The translations under genes and the position numbers were made by a program. This document shows, one piece after another, positions 7,783 to 15,292 of a stretch of 32,707 nt of DNA. The stretch is from an uncultured Verrucomicrobiota bacterium (GTDB taxonomy: Bacteria > Verrucomicrobiota > Verrucomicrobiia > Limisphaerales > UBA1319). The stretch is from the NCBI GenBank assembly GCA_903845125.1, contig CAIMWS010000002.1, positions 1 to 32,707 on the forward strand, written 5' to 3'. The notes under the pieces were generated by a model. That model was given only the letters and a program-made list of their open reading frames with translations. It ran no database searches and was not told the DNA's origin. Each line of letters opens with the position of its first letter. Position 1 is the stretch's first letter.

Positions 7783-10392
7783 TCAGGCGCCCGGCTCCTC
7801 CAGGTAGAGCAAGGCCCGCTGGGCCAGCGAATCCACATTCAAATGCATCTCCGATCCCCCGGTTTCAACCACCTTGACGGCATCCTCCAATTCGGCTGCT
7901 CCCGGCAGCAGCCGGGCCAGATGGTTTTCGGTTTTTTGGAAAAAGGCCTCGTTCAAATAGTAATTCTCCCGCTCCGGAAAAACCGCCAGGTAAAGCATGT
8001 CCATCTCCACGAGGTCGTTGAAAAAATGCGTGCCCAAGGAAACGTCGGGCACCAATCCCTCGTGCATGACCGCGATTTCGGCCGCCACCGCCACGGTGTT
8101 GATTTCCGCGAAGGAGACGGGAATGCCTAGGGAAGGCATGGAAGTGCCCCATCGGCCCGGCCCGACGATCATGATCGCCGGCCGCTTCCCGCCGCGATCC
8201 AGGTGGGTGAGCTTGCCGATGGCGCGGGCCACGGAATACCTTTTGGTCATCGGCAGGTGCCCATAGATTGAGGGCACCACGTAAATCAGCCGGTCGATTT
8301 TGGTGGAAAGGCTGTGGCCGACAATCGGACCGCGGGATTCCAACAGCACTTGAGACCTGGCCAGCGAGACCGGGAACTGCACGCGCGAGCCTTCGCCTTT
8401 GATCTTCACCTGGAATGGGCGGCATTGGAGCAAATTAATGCGGTAACGGCCATCGGGAAGGAAATTGGTGGTGAACTCCACATCCACCGGGTATTCGTAA
8501 GCATCCTGCAGCGTCCGCAACAGCTCCCGCAGATGGGGGCCGAAGGGGGTTTCCGCAAGCAGTTTTTCAAAGGTCAGCATCCAGGGGAGGTTGCTTGGGC
8601 GGTTGGTGGCGATCAAACTTTGGCGCAAATCCTCGTCGCAGGTGGCAAACATCTCCAGTTGCGGGGGGGGCAGCAAATCGACTATTTCCTCGAAATTTTT
8701 CACCGCCAGTTGGTTGGCCTTTAAATCCAGCACCTCCAGTCGCCGCTGGGCATATTGCCGCATGCCTTTGAAATCGCTTTCCAGACGCTTGGTGGGAACA
8801 TTCAGAGCGACGATCCGGGTGTAATCATCCTCCGTCCGGTCCACCGCCCGCGTGCCCAGGCCCAAAACCATCCGCAAGACGCCCGCTTTGGGATCAATGG
8901 CTTCGTTCCAGACAAAAGGATTGAATGAGAAACCGACCCCTGCCAGTTGGGGGAAGAACAAGGAGCCGTACATTTCGCCCGACACGCGCTGCACCAGCAG
9001 CGCCATCTGCTCATCGCAATCCAGCAGGCTGTGGTGCAGGCGATAGAGCAACCCCTCCCGGCTCATGGTGCTGGAATAAACGGTGCGCACCGCATTCATC
9101 AGCGCCTCCAAACGCTCGGCAGGTGTGCCCTGGTTGGCGCAAAAAACACTCTCGTATTTGCCGGAAAAGGCGTTTCCATAGTTATCCTCCAGGAGGCTGC
9201 TGGACCGGACAATGATGGGGGATTGGCCGAAATAGGCGAGCATCTCCTTGAACTGATCCTGGATATACTGGGGGAACACCCCTTGCAGCATTTTCTGGCG
9301 GCACTCTTCCGCCTGCTCCAGGAACTCGCTGATGTCCTTTTGCCGCCGCCGCAGCCACCAGCAGCCATTTTGCACCAAGTAGGTGTAGAAAACATCCGAC
9401 CCAATATAGAAGGAGTCATGCACCTCCAGCCGCTCATTCCATTGCGGATCGGATTTTTTCAAAATGGCCCGGGCCAGCAGCATGCCCAGGGATTTCCCCC
9501 CGATGAGCCCGGTGCCCACCATGCGCTTCATGATTTCGATCAGATCCCCCAGTTCAAAATACTTTTCCGCCAGCCGGATGAAGCGTTCATCCCGCGTCAG
9601 GAGCATTTTCAATAATCGGCGGAAAAACAACTCCCCTTCCGCCAGGGGCTTGCGGCCGCTTTTCACCGAATTCCAGGTTTCCTGGGCTTGCCGGAAGGTG
9701 CGGGTCCACACCCCAGGCCGATGGATGGAGAAATCCAGCCAGGGATGCGGCACATTGGAAAGGATCTCAGTGATGGTGGCGCTGCTGGTCACGGGCAGAA
9801 AGGAATCCCCCTGCCAATGATGCAAGGTATAAAGCGTGGGCGAATAACGTTGAAATACCTTATGCGGATGCAGATAGAGCTGGTCCTTTTTCCGGTAGAC
9901 TTCCAGAATCACTTGGGCCGTGTTAAAAATCCCATCGGTGGCGTGGAAGGAATGCTGGTTTTTGCGGAGGCCAAAGTAAGCAATGGTGTCCAGATCATAC
10001 AGATAGGGGCAAGTGATCATAAAAAAGTTGCCCAGCATCCGGTCGCTATACCAATCCACCGCCAAATCCGACAGCCAGTCGAAGACGTAAAAAGCTTCGG
10101 GGCCGGCCTTTTCAATAACATTCAAGATTTCCGTGAGAAAACGCTCAAATCCCTCTTCAGGCTGCAGGCGATGGTATTCCACTCCCTGGTCGGGGGCGAT
10201 CAATTCCGCATGGCGGGCAAACCGGAAGTAGATGACTTTGCGGCCTTCGCGGATGGCTCCCGCCAGGTAGGGCCGTATGAAGGGAAGGTAATCTTCAATG
10301 GAATCGACCAACCACACGACGTTATCTCCCGGAATCAAGCCTTGCAGCATCTCATCCAAGCCCGGCAAGCCGGTATTCATTTTAGTTTTCAT
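7783..10392 (-). CDS. PEP/pyruvate-binding ATP-grasp protein with KaiC-like N-terminus
   Basis: An 869-residue protein in three parts. Residues 1 to about 250 look like a RecA/KaiC fold: 'TGLPGLDEMLQGLIPGDNVVWLVDSIED' follows the KaiC opening, but the Walker A Gly-Lys-Thr is absent. Residues about 290-665 match the N-terminal ATP-binding domain of PEP synthase/pyruvate phosphate dikinase: 'GLIGGKSLGM' (298-300 = GGK), 'SPIIVRSSSLLEDNYGNAFSGKYESVF' (VRSS at 395), 'GVGFSFNPF', and 'VDVEFTTNF...INLLQCRPF'. There is no phosphohistidine domain and no PEP-utilising barrel. The last 180 residues ('GLVPDVSLGTHFFNDLVEMDMLYLAVF') are a conserved-looking region of unknown role. It therefore cannot be a complete PEP synthase. 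ATG 10392 follows CCCCC directly. The nearest downstream gene, yicC, is 83 bases away on the same strand. Confidence 0.8.
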   Translation of the reverse strand: MKTKMNTGLPGLDEMLQGLIPGDNVVWLVDSIEDYLPFIRPYLAGAIREGRKVIYFRFARHAELIAPDQGVEYHRLQPEEGFERFLTEILNVIEKAGPEAFYVFDWLSDLAVDWYSDRMLGNFFMITCPYLYDLDTIAYFGLRKNQHSFHATDGIFNTAQVILEVYRKKDQLYLHPHKVFQRYSPTLYTLHHWQGDSFLPVTSSATITEILSNVPHPWLDFSIHRPGVWTRTFRQAQETWNSVKSGRKPLAEGELFFRRLLKMLLTRDERFIRLAEKYFELGDLIEIMKRMVGTGLIGGKSLGMLLARAILKKSDPQWNERLEVHDSFYIGSDVFYTYLVQNGCWWLRRRQKDISEFLEQAEECRQKMLQGVFPQYIQDQFKEMLAYFGQSPIIVRSSSLLEDNYGNAFSGKYESVFCANQGTPAERLEALMNAVRTVYSSTMSREGLLYRLHHSLLDCDEQMALLVQRVSGEMYGSLFFPQLAGVGFSFNPFVWNEAIDPKAGVLRMVLGLGTRAVDRTEDDYTRIVALNVPTKRLESDFKGMRQYAQRRLEVLDLKANQLAVKNFEEIVDLLPPPQLEMFATCDEDLRQSLIATNRPSNLPWMLTFEKLLAETPFGPHLRELLRTLQDAYEYPVDVEFTTNFLPDGRYRINLLQCRPFQVKIKGEGSRVQFPVSLARSQVLLESRGPIVGHSLSTKIDRLIYVVPSIYGHLPMTKRYSVARAIGKLTHLDRGGKRPAIMIVGPGRWGTSMPSLGIPVSFAEINTVAVAAEIAVMHEGLVPDVSLGTHFFNDLVEMDMLYLAVFPERENYYLNEAFFQKTENHLARLLPGAAELEDAVKVVETGGSEMHLNVDSLAQRALLYLEEPGA

Positions 10393-10917
10393 GGGGGAGG
10401 GTATGATTTGAATTATGGCGGATTGTGTTACAGGGTATCCCGGTATTTTATTGGGAAATATTTCCTTGCCGCTGTCGCTTTTAGTGCTTTCTCCATTTTG
10501 CTTGGGGAATCCCGTCCATCACCGTAGGGGACTGCTGGCACGAAATCAAGCGTCATCACTTGCCTTGCCAGCCTCTGTTTGGCGGCCGTGTTTTGGCGTA
10601 AAGCATTGGTTTAGAGAGGATTGGAAATCAGTAATACAAAGGATTCAAGCTACAAACCCAAACCTGGAATTCAGTTTGACAGCCGGTTTTTGGTTTTGTT
10701 CATCGACGATTCTGGTCGCTGCCGGTCCCAATCGCCGTTTGTGGTTGGGAATACGAGGTTTTGGAGAAAAAGCGGAAAAGTAACTTTTGCAAAAAAAAAA
10801 GCACTTTCGACGCTTGACTTGAAACCGGAAACGCGATAAATATGAGACCAAGAAAGTGCAATAGTGACATAATCGGTGTGGGTGCGTGAAAGGTAACCCG
10901 CTTAACCTCAGTGATTT
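10393..10917. other. Divergent intergenic region, about 525 bp
   Basis: It separates the PEP/pyruvate-binding gene (minus) from the PEP-CTERM gene (plus). It is more AT-rich than its surroundings and contains a run of ten A near 10791-10800. It also holds the inverted repeat and candidate promoter listed separately. Open frames of 70-120 codons cross it but show no recognisable protein character, and I do not call them. Confidence 0.5.
10801..10859 (+). promoter_or_regulatory. Candidate promoter enclosed by an 8-bp inverted repeat
   Basis: GCACTTTC (10801-10808) and GAAAGTGC (10852-10859) are exact inverted copies. Between them lies TTGACT (10814-10819) and an AT-rich stretch GATAAATAT (10835-10843) that could serve as a weak -10 at 15-17 bases spacing. 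Transcription from here would give a leader of about 65-70 bases for the PEP-CTERM gene. The enclosing repeat could be an operator or form a large hairpin; this is inference. Confidence 0.35.
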
Positions 10918-11562
10918 ATGAAAAATGATATGAAGAAGTTGCTGGCCCTGATAGTTGCATCGGCTGCCATGTCCACAGCTGGGCGTGCGGAAGTTATTTA
11001 CGATAATTTCACGACCCAGTTGGGAGCTGCCAATACCAGTGTCGCCAATGAGTATGGTGATCAAGTGAATCTCGCCGGCGCGGCGTGGAATCGCTACGTG
11101 ACCGAAATTCGCATGGAGTATTATCTGAGCGCGAACGCCACCGGGTCTGAGAAATTGGAATTGAAGCTTTATGATAATCCCAGTGGTGGGGCTCCGGGCA
11201 ACCTGCTTTGGGACAGCGGTGCTTTCAGCATCACGAAGGGTTACAATACCGTCATCGCTGACGGGCTTGGCATCAATGTTCCAGGTAGCGTGACTCTGAC
11301 CGCGACTTTCACGGGCGTGACTGGCACCGTGAGTGCCGGATGGGATATGTATAATCCTCCGGCGATTGGTAGTAGTGCGGATGATTTCTGGGAAAAAACC
11401 AGCAGTGGTTGGACCACCAAGCGCTTTAGCACCACCGGTGGCCCTATCGCGAATTTCGGTATGCAAATTACCGCTATTCCTGAGCCCGGTACAATCCAAT
11501 TGGGCATCATGGGCGGCTTGGCACTCTTGGGGTATCTCGGATATCGCCGTCGTTCCAGCTAA
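10918..11562 (+). CDS. PEP-CTERM sorting-domain protein
   Basis: A signal peptide ('MKKLLALIVASAAMSTAGRA', beginning at the second Met, base 10930) leads a beta-rich extracellular domain of about 160 residues. The C-terminus is a textbook PEP-CTERM signal: 'IPEPGT' at about 187-192, a hydrophobic helix 'LGIMGGLALLGYLGY' and the basic tail 'RRRSS'. Exosortase/archaeosortase-type enzymes cleave after such signals to anchor or release proteins linked to exopolysaccharide. No exosortase gene is in this window. The body ('YDNFTTQLGAANTSVANEYGDQV', 'LELKLYDNPSGGAPGNLLWDSG') resembles the choice-of-anchor type of extracellular domains. ATG 10918 and ATG 10930 are both possible starts. Confidence 0.88.
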   Translation: MKNDMKKLLALIVASAAMSTAGRAEVIYDNFTTQLGAANTSVANEYGDQVNLAGAAWNRYVTEIRMEYYLSANATGSEKLELKLYDNPSGGAPGNLLWDSGAFSITKGYNTVIADGLGINVPGSVTLTATFTGVTGTVSAGWDMYNPPAIGSSADDFWEKTSSGWTTKRFSTTGGPIANFGMQITAIPEPGTIQLGIMGGLALLGYLGYRRRSS

Positions 11563-11588
11563 TTGCTGCACTGATTAGCATGCTTTTT

Positions 11589-11618
11589 AAGCGCGGGCTT
11601 GGCCCGCGCTTTTTTTTT
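11589..11618 (+). terminator. Strong intrinsic terminator after the PEP-CTERM gene
   Basis: AGCGCGGGC (11590-11598) pairs perfectly with GCCCGCGCT (11602-11610) around a TTG loop. A further A-T pair lies outside it, and a T-run to 11618 follows. It begins 27 bases after the stop codon. It is the only textbook rho-independent terminator I see in the window. Confidence 0.93.
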
Positions 11619-11969
11619 CCTTCGTTCGAGCAAAACTCCCGAACCCATGGTAATTCTGAAGGCAAGGGTTTCCTTTGGTTTAGTAGTGCTGGCCGGTTTG
11701 ATTGGTGCAAAGCGTTCGTTTCAAGCCGTTTATAGATCTTTCAAAGACTGGATCGCGGCTCCTTTCTCGACTCGTATGAAAATCCATCGCGCGAACAATT
11801 TCCACCCAAATGCATGGACACGACTTAGTGATCTTGACTTTAAGCATGTTTTGTGGTGAATAAAGGCTAGTTGCGGTTGGCTGCCCGTCTGGGGGAAGCA
11901 ACCTCGGATCTAATAATTGCATCATCCGCCCAAACTAGTTGTAACTAAAAGAACCAGGTTGAATTATTT
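11619..11969. other. Intergenic region before the GspE_N gene
   Basis: No supported gene. An open frame from ATG 11647 to 11859 (70 residues, hydrophobic stretch near the start) has no recognisable family and no ribosome site. TTGACT at 11834 has no good -10 partner. An imperfect hairpin (GGTTGGCT with AGCAACC, near 11875-11905) precedes the next gene. Confidence 0.4.
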
Positions 11970-12824
11970 ATGCCTGCGGCATTAAGTCCCAATGAAGAAG
12001 CCCAATTGCTGCAAACCATTGAGATGTTTGAGGTCATCACTCAATCGCAGCCGTTGGATACCCAATCATTGGAGATTTTAAAGGAGGCTTATTTCAAGCT
12101 TGCCCGTCAGAAGGATGTGGTGAGCACCGCCAAGCGAATTGCCCAAGCTTATGTGCAGTTGGGGCAGCTTTCATCCGCCATTTTGGAATATGAGAGTGTG
12201 CTCCAGTTATTTCCGGATGATCCCGACGTTCAAAAAGCCCTTTCGGAGATTGAGAACCGGGCCAGCAGCTTTGGCACACCCCAGATTCCTGCGGATTCGG
12301 AGGTGCTCGAGAAAATTGCCAGTGAACCCAGCAAACCAATACCCGCCAAAGGCTTGCCGGTGGGCAAGAGCGAAATTGACGATGGCCGCAAGACCATGCA
12401 CAAGATTTTTGTGGAAGGCAAGCTGGTCTCCGATTCCGACTTCAACCAATTGTGGATTACCCCAAATTTGAACGTATCCCCCACCGTTCCTGCGGATTCG
12501 TTTGTGCAGCTATTGGCTGATCGGGGCATTGTGCCCATCGAAAGATCCATGACTTTGTTGAGCGAGCGGTCGCGGCTCTGTTATATCCCCCTGGAAAAAT
12601 ACGATATCAATCTGGAACTTGCCCGTTCGCTTCCGCGCGATGTTTGCCGGCGTTGGTGCATTTTGCCATTTGACCACATGAGTAAATCGGTATTGGTGGC
12701 CACGGCCAATCCCTTTAACAAGCAGGCGATCAAGGATTTGGAACAGGCTACCCGCAACCGCTTGTTGTGGTACCTGACTCCACCTGCCGACCTGGTCAAG
12801 GTCTTAAAGAATGTGTTCCGATAG
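11970..12824 (+). CDS. TPR-like plus GspE N-terminal (T2SSE_N) domain protein
   Basis: The 284-residue product has a helical N-terminal part (about 1-95) that reads like TPR repeats ('LKEAYFKLARQKDVVSTAKRIAQAYVQLGQLSSAILEYESVLQLFPDDPDVQKAL'), a linker, then a T2SSE_N/MshEN-type domain at about 170-284 ('FVQLLADRGIVPIERSMTLLSERSRLCYIPLEKYDI', 'ARSLPRDVCRRWCILPFDHMSKSVLVATANPFNKQAIKDLE'). Such domains sit at the front of type II secretion and type IV pilus ATPases and in some proteins bind c-di-GMP. Here the domain is a separate protein with no ATPase part, only 11 bases before the ATPase gene, so it is likely an adaptor or regulator of that motor. No start-site Shine-Dalgarno is convincing. 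Confidence 0.78.
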   Translation: MPAALSPNEEAQLLQTIEMFEVITQSQPLDTQSLEILKEAYFKLARQKDVVSTAKRIAQAYVQLGQLSSAILEYESVLQLFPDDPDVQKALSEIENRASSFGTPQIPADSEVLEKIASEPSKPIPAKGLPVGKSEIDDGRKTMHKIFVEGKLVSDSDFNQLWITPNLNVSPTVPADSFVQLLADRGIVPIERSMTLLSERSRLCYIPLEKYDINLELARSLPRDVCRRWCILPFDHMSKSVLVATANPFNKQAIKDLEQATRNRLLWYLTPPADLVKVLKNVFR

Positions 12825-12835
12825 AAAGTACCCCT

Positions 12836-14560
12836 ATGGCTGCGGTTAAGACATTCGGAGAACGCATAGCGGATGCCCTCGTGGAAGACGGGTTGATGAC
12901 TTCCAAGCAGGTCGAAGAGCTGCTGGAGTTGCAGAAAAAGGAGGGCACCCGGCTCTTGAAATTGATCATGGAGAAGTCCTATGTCAGCGAAGTGGACATG
13001 ATCGTTTCCATGGGTCGGGTATTGAATACCCCCCCCATCAACCTGGCCCGCGCTAACATTCCCCAGGAAGTGGCCGATTTAGTCAATAAGGACATGCGCA
13101 AGAACCATAAAGTGGTTCCGGTGGCCTTGCTGGAAAACCGGATTTTCCTGGCCATGGCCGATCCGCTGAATGTGCTGGCCTTGGATGATGTCAAGCGCTT
13201 CACAAAAAAGGAAGTCAGCCCGCTGATTGCCAGCGAAAAAGCCATCCTCGACAAGCTGAACACCCTCGATACAAATAAAGGCAAAATCGAGGATATCATC
13301 CAGGAACAGGAAAAATTCGAGCAATCCGAAAACCTGGAGATCACCAAAGAGGTTGCCGAGGACGTCAATCTGGACCAACTGGCGGCCTCCAGCGAGGAAG
13401 CGCCGGTCATCAAACTGGCCAACCTCATTCTGGTGCAAGCCATTCAGGACCGCGCCAGCGACATCCACCTGGAGCCCTTTGAAAAGGATATCAGCTTGCG
13501 TTATCGTATCGACGGCGCCTTGGTGCATGTGACCCCGCCCCCCAAGAACATGTACCTGGCCCTGGCTTCCCGCATTAAAATCATGAGCAATTTGGATATT
13601 GCCGAGCGCCGCCTGCCACAAGATGGCCGCATGCGGGTCAAACTCAAAGGCCGGGATATCGATTTGCGGGTATCCATTCTACCCACCGTGCATGGGGAAA
13701 AATGCGTGTTGCGCGTGCTGGATAAATCGAACCTCTCCGCCAGCATGGACAAACTCGGGATGGAGCCGGATACGTTTAAGCGGTTTAAGGCGGCGGTGGA
13801 CGCTCCGCACGGATTACTGCTCGTCACGGGCCCCACGGGTTCCGGGAAAACCACCACTCTTTATTCGGCGCTCAATGAATTAAATAATCCGGAATTTAAC
13901 ATTATCACGGTCGAAGATCCGGTCGAGTTCCAGATCGCCGGCATCAATCAAGTGCCGGTGCGCACGGAAATCGGGCTGACCTTTGCTTCAGCGCTACGCT
14001 CCATCCTGCGCCAGGATCCGGACATTGTGATGATTGGTGAAATCCGCGATGCTGAAACGGCGGAGATCGCGGTCGAAGCCGCCCTGACTGGACACCAGGT
14101 GCTCAGCACGATGCATTGCAATGATGCTCCCGGGGCCATTGCCCGCTTGGATGATATGGGCATAGCCCCCTTCCTGATTTCCTCTTCAGTAATTCTCTCC
14201 TGCGCACAGCGTTTGATCCGGAGGATATGTCCGGCTTGCAAAGAACCGGTCAGCTATCCACCCAAAATGTATAATGACCTGGGGATTCCGCCTAATTTCT
14301 TTGAGGGAGTAGCGCTGCACCGGGGGCGCGGTTGCGAAAGATGCAAAAATACGGGGTATGCCGGCCGGGCCGCCATCATCGAAGCCATGACGGTTTCGGA
14401 TGAAATCCGCAAATTAATCATCCAGCGGTCCAGCGCCATGGAAATTGGAAAAGTGGCCATCTCTCAAGGCATGAAAACCTTGCGCATGGCGGCCCTGGAA
14501 AAAGCCCGCGAAGGGATCAGCACCCTGGAGCAAGTCTTGATCTCCACCTCAGCCCATTGA
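12836..14560 (+). CDS. GspE/PilB-type secretion or pilus assembly ATPase
   Basis: The 574-residue product has a T2SSE_N domain (about 5-150), then the hexameric ATPase. Seen are 'RASDIHLEPFEKDISLRYRIDGAL', Walker A 'GPTGSGKTTTLYSAL' (from about residue 332), the Asp box 'FNIITVEDPVEFQ', Walker B 'RQDPDIVMIGEIRDAETAEIAVEAALTGH', the His box 'STMHCNDAPGAIARL', and the zinc tetracysteine 'CPAC...CERCKNTGYAGR'. It powers type II secretion or type IV pilus assembly at the inner membrane. GspE and PilB cannot be told apart from this protein alone. ATG 12836 is chosen because the in-frame codon at 12767 would overlap the upstream gene by 58 bases and add residues unlike the family. No GspF, GspG or PilT gene lies beside it. 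Confidence 0.93.
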   Translation: MAAVKTFGERIADALVEDGLMTSKQVEELLELQKKEGTRLLKLIMEKSYVSEVDMIVSMGRVLNTPPINLARANIPQEVADLVNKDMRKNHKVVPVALLENRIFLAMADPLNVLALDDVKRFTKKEVSPLIASEKAILDKLNTLDTNKGKIEDIIQEQEKFEQSENLEITKEVAEDVNLDQLAASSEEAPVIKLANLILVQAIQDRASDIHLEPFEKDISLRYRIDGALVHVTPPPKNMYLALASRIKIMSNLDIAERRLPQDGRMRVKLKGRDIDLRVSILPTVHGEKCVLRVLDKSNLSASMDKLGMEPDTFKRFKAAVDAPHGLLLVTGPTGSGKTTTLYSALNELNNPEFNIITVEDPVEFQIAGINQVPVRTEIGLTFASALRSILRQDPDIVMIGEIRDAETAEIAVEAALTGHQVLSTMHCNDAPGAIARLDDMGIAPFLISSSVILSCAQRLIRRICPACKEPVSYPPKMYNDLGIPPNFFEGVALHRGRGCERCKNTGYAGRAAIIEAMTVSDEIRKLIIQRSSAMEIGKVAISQGMKTLRMAALEKAREGISTLEQVLISTSAH

Positions 14561-14679
14561 CCTGTTCCTGTGCCCTGTTTCCGTCCCAAACATCCACCCG
14601 GTTTTGGAGGTTCCTTCCGGCCTTGGTATTTGGTTTAAACCGCAGGTAATCAGGATCCTGAAATTAAGGTTTATTTTGC

Positions 14680-14713
14680 TTCACTTCGCGCCAATTTCCT
14701 CTATGCTGGGGGA
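14680..14713 (+). promoter_or_regulatory. Candidate promoter and ribosome site for the 172-residue hypothetical
   Basis: TTCACT (14680-14685), 16 bases, then TATGCT (14702-14707), followed by GGGGGA (14708-14713) five bases before GTG 14719. The hexamers are imperfect. Initiation would give a very short leader that excludes much of the ribosome site, so either the promoter or the ribosome-site reading may be wrong. Confidence 0.3.
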
Positions 14714-14718
14714 ACAAT

Positions 14719-15237
14719 GTGAACCTTGTGGAATTAATAGACCCAATGGAAACCGTTCAAAAACAAATGGTTGATGCCGCCTGGCACGGGATGCTGTCCG
14801 CCCCTGCCAACACGGCTCGCGATTGGATGGACCAGCTCTGCCAGCGCGAACCGGCTTTGGAAAGCTATTTATTCAGCGCGGATGAACACTATTCTCCGTC
14901 GGATGAACGGGGCATCATTTTTCTGGCCGGGTTCCTGATCTGGAGATTGCTGGCCGGTGAAAAAAGTAAGCCGTTGACGGATGAGGCGCTGGAAAAGGTG
15001 CAGGAGCAGAATGTTCGCCACTTTTACGAGCTGGACGCCAGTTCCAAACACGTGTTCCTGGAAGCTGCCCGAAAGTTGAATGCCGTCAGCAACCAGCGTC
15101 CGCTTATCGAGTTTGTCCTTGAGATTTTACGCCATTATTTTCACGACGCTCCCCCCGCTGCCGACGCCAACCTGCGGCTGGCTTTGGTTCATTTAAAAAC
15201 CGTGGTTGATTGCCTTGACCACCATCAAGGTGCTTGA
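14719..15237 (+). CDS. Conserved-looking hypothetical protein
   Basis: A 172-residue soluble, mostly helical protein without signal peptide or membrane segment. I recognise no family. Segments such as 'SPSDERGIIFLAGFLIWRLLAGEKSKPLTDEALEKVQEQNV' and 'RPLIEFVLEILRHYFHDAPPAADANLRLALVHLKTVVDCLDHH' have the clean composition of a real protein. GTG 14719 is preferred to ATG 14746 because GGGGGA lies five bases before it. It lies 158 bases after the secretion ATPase on the same strand but there is no sequence reason to link them. Confidence 0.6.
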   Translation: MNLVELIDPMETVQKQMVDAAWHGMLSAPANTARDWMDQLCQREPALESYLFSADEHYSPSDERGIIFLAGFLIWRLLAGEKSKPLTDEALEKVQEQNVRHFYELDASSKHVFLEAARKLNAVSNQRPLIEFVLEILRHYFHDAPPAADANLRLALVHLKTVVDCLDHHQGA

Positions 15238-15265
15238 TCTGGTTTGGGGACCGTCTGAACAAAAT

Positions 15266-15276
15266 CCGCCAGGCGG
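15266..15276. repeat. Palindrome CCGCCAGGCGG
   Basis: An 11-bp palindrome of the same core as 3759-3769 and 19376-19386, 16 bases before the start codon of the propeller-Ig gene. Its position in a 55-base intergenic gap suggests either a dispersed repeat or a binding site. Confidence 0.55.
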
Positions 15277-15292
15277 TTAGCTGAAAAAAGCT

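Noticed and set aside
6812..7807. 331-codon plus-strand open frame opposite yicC
   Set aside because: Antisense to a gene with full YicC signatures; the translation is low-complexity His/Gln/Gly-rich.
8947..9615. 222-codon plus-strand open frame opposite the PEP/pyruvate-binding gene
   Set aside because: Antisense shadow; the ATP-grasp motifs are on the minus strand.
10415..10839. Small plus-strand frames in the long intergenic region
   Set aside because: No ribosome site, no recognisable features, and composition unlike the neighbouring genes.
10645..11571. 308-codon minus-strand open frame opposite the PEP-CTERM gene
   Set aside because: It crosses the intergenic promoter region, the start and nearly all of the PEP-CTERM gene and shows no protein family features.
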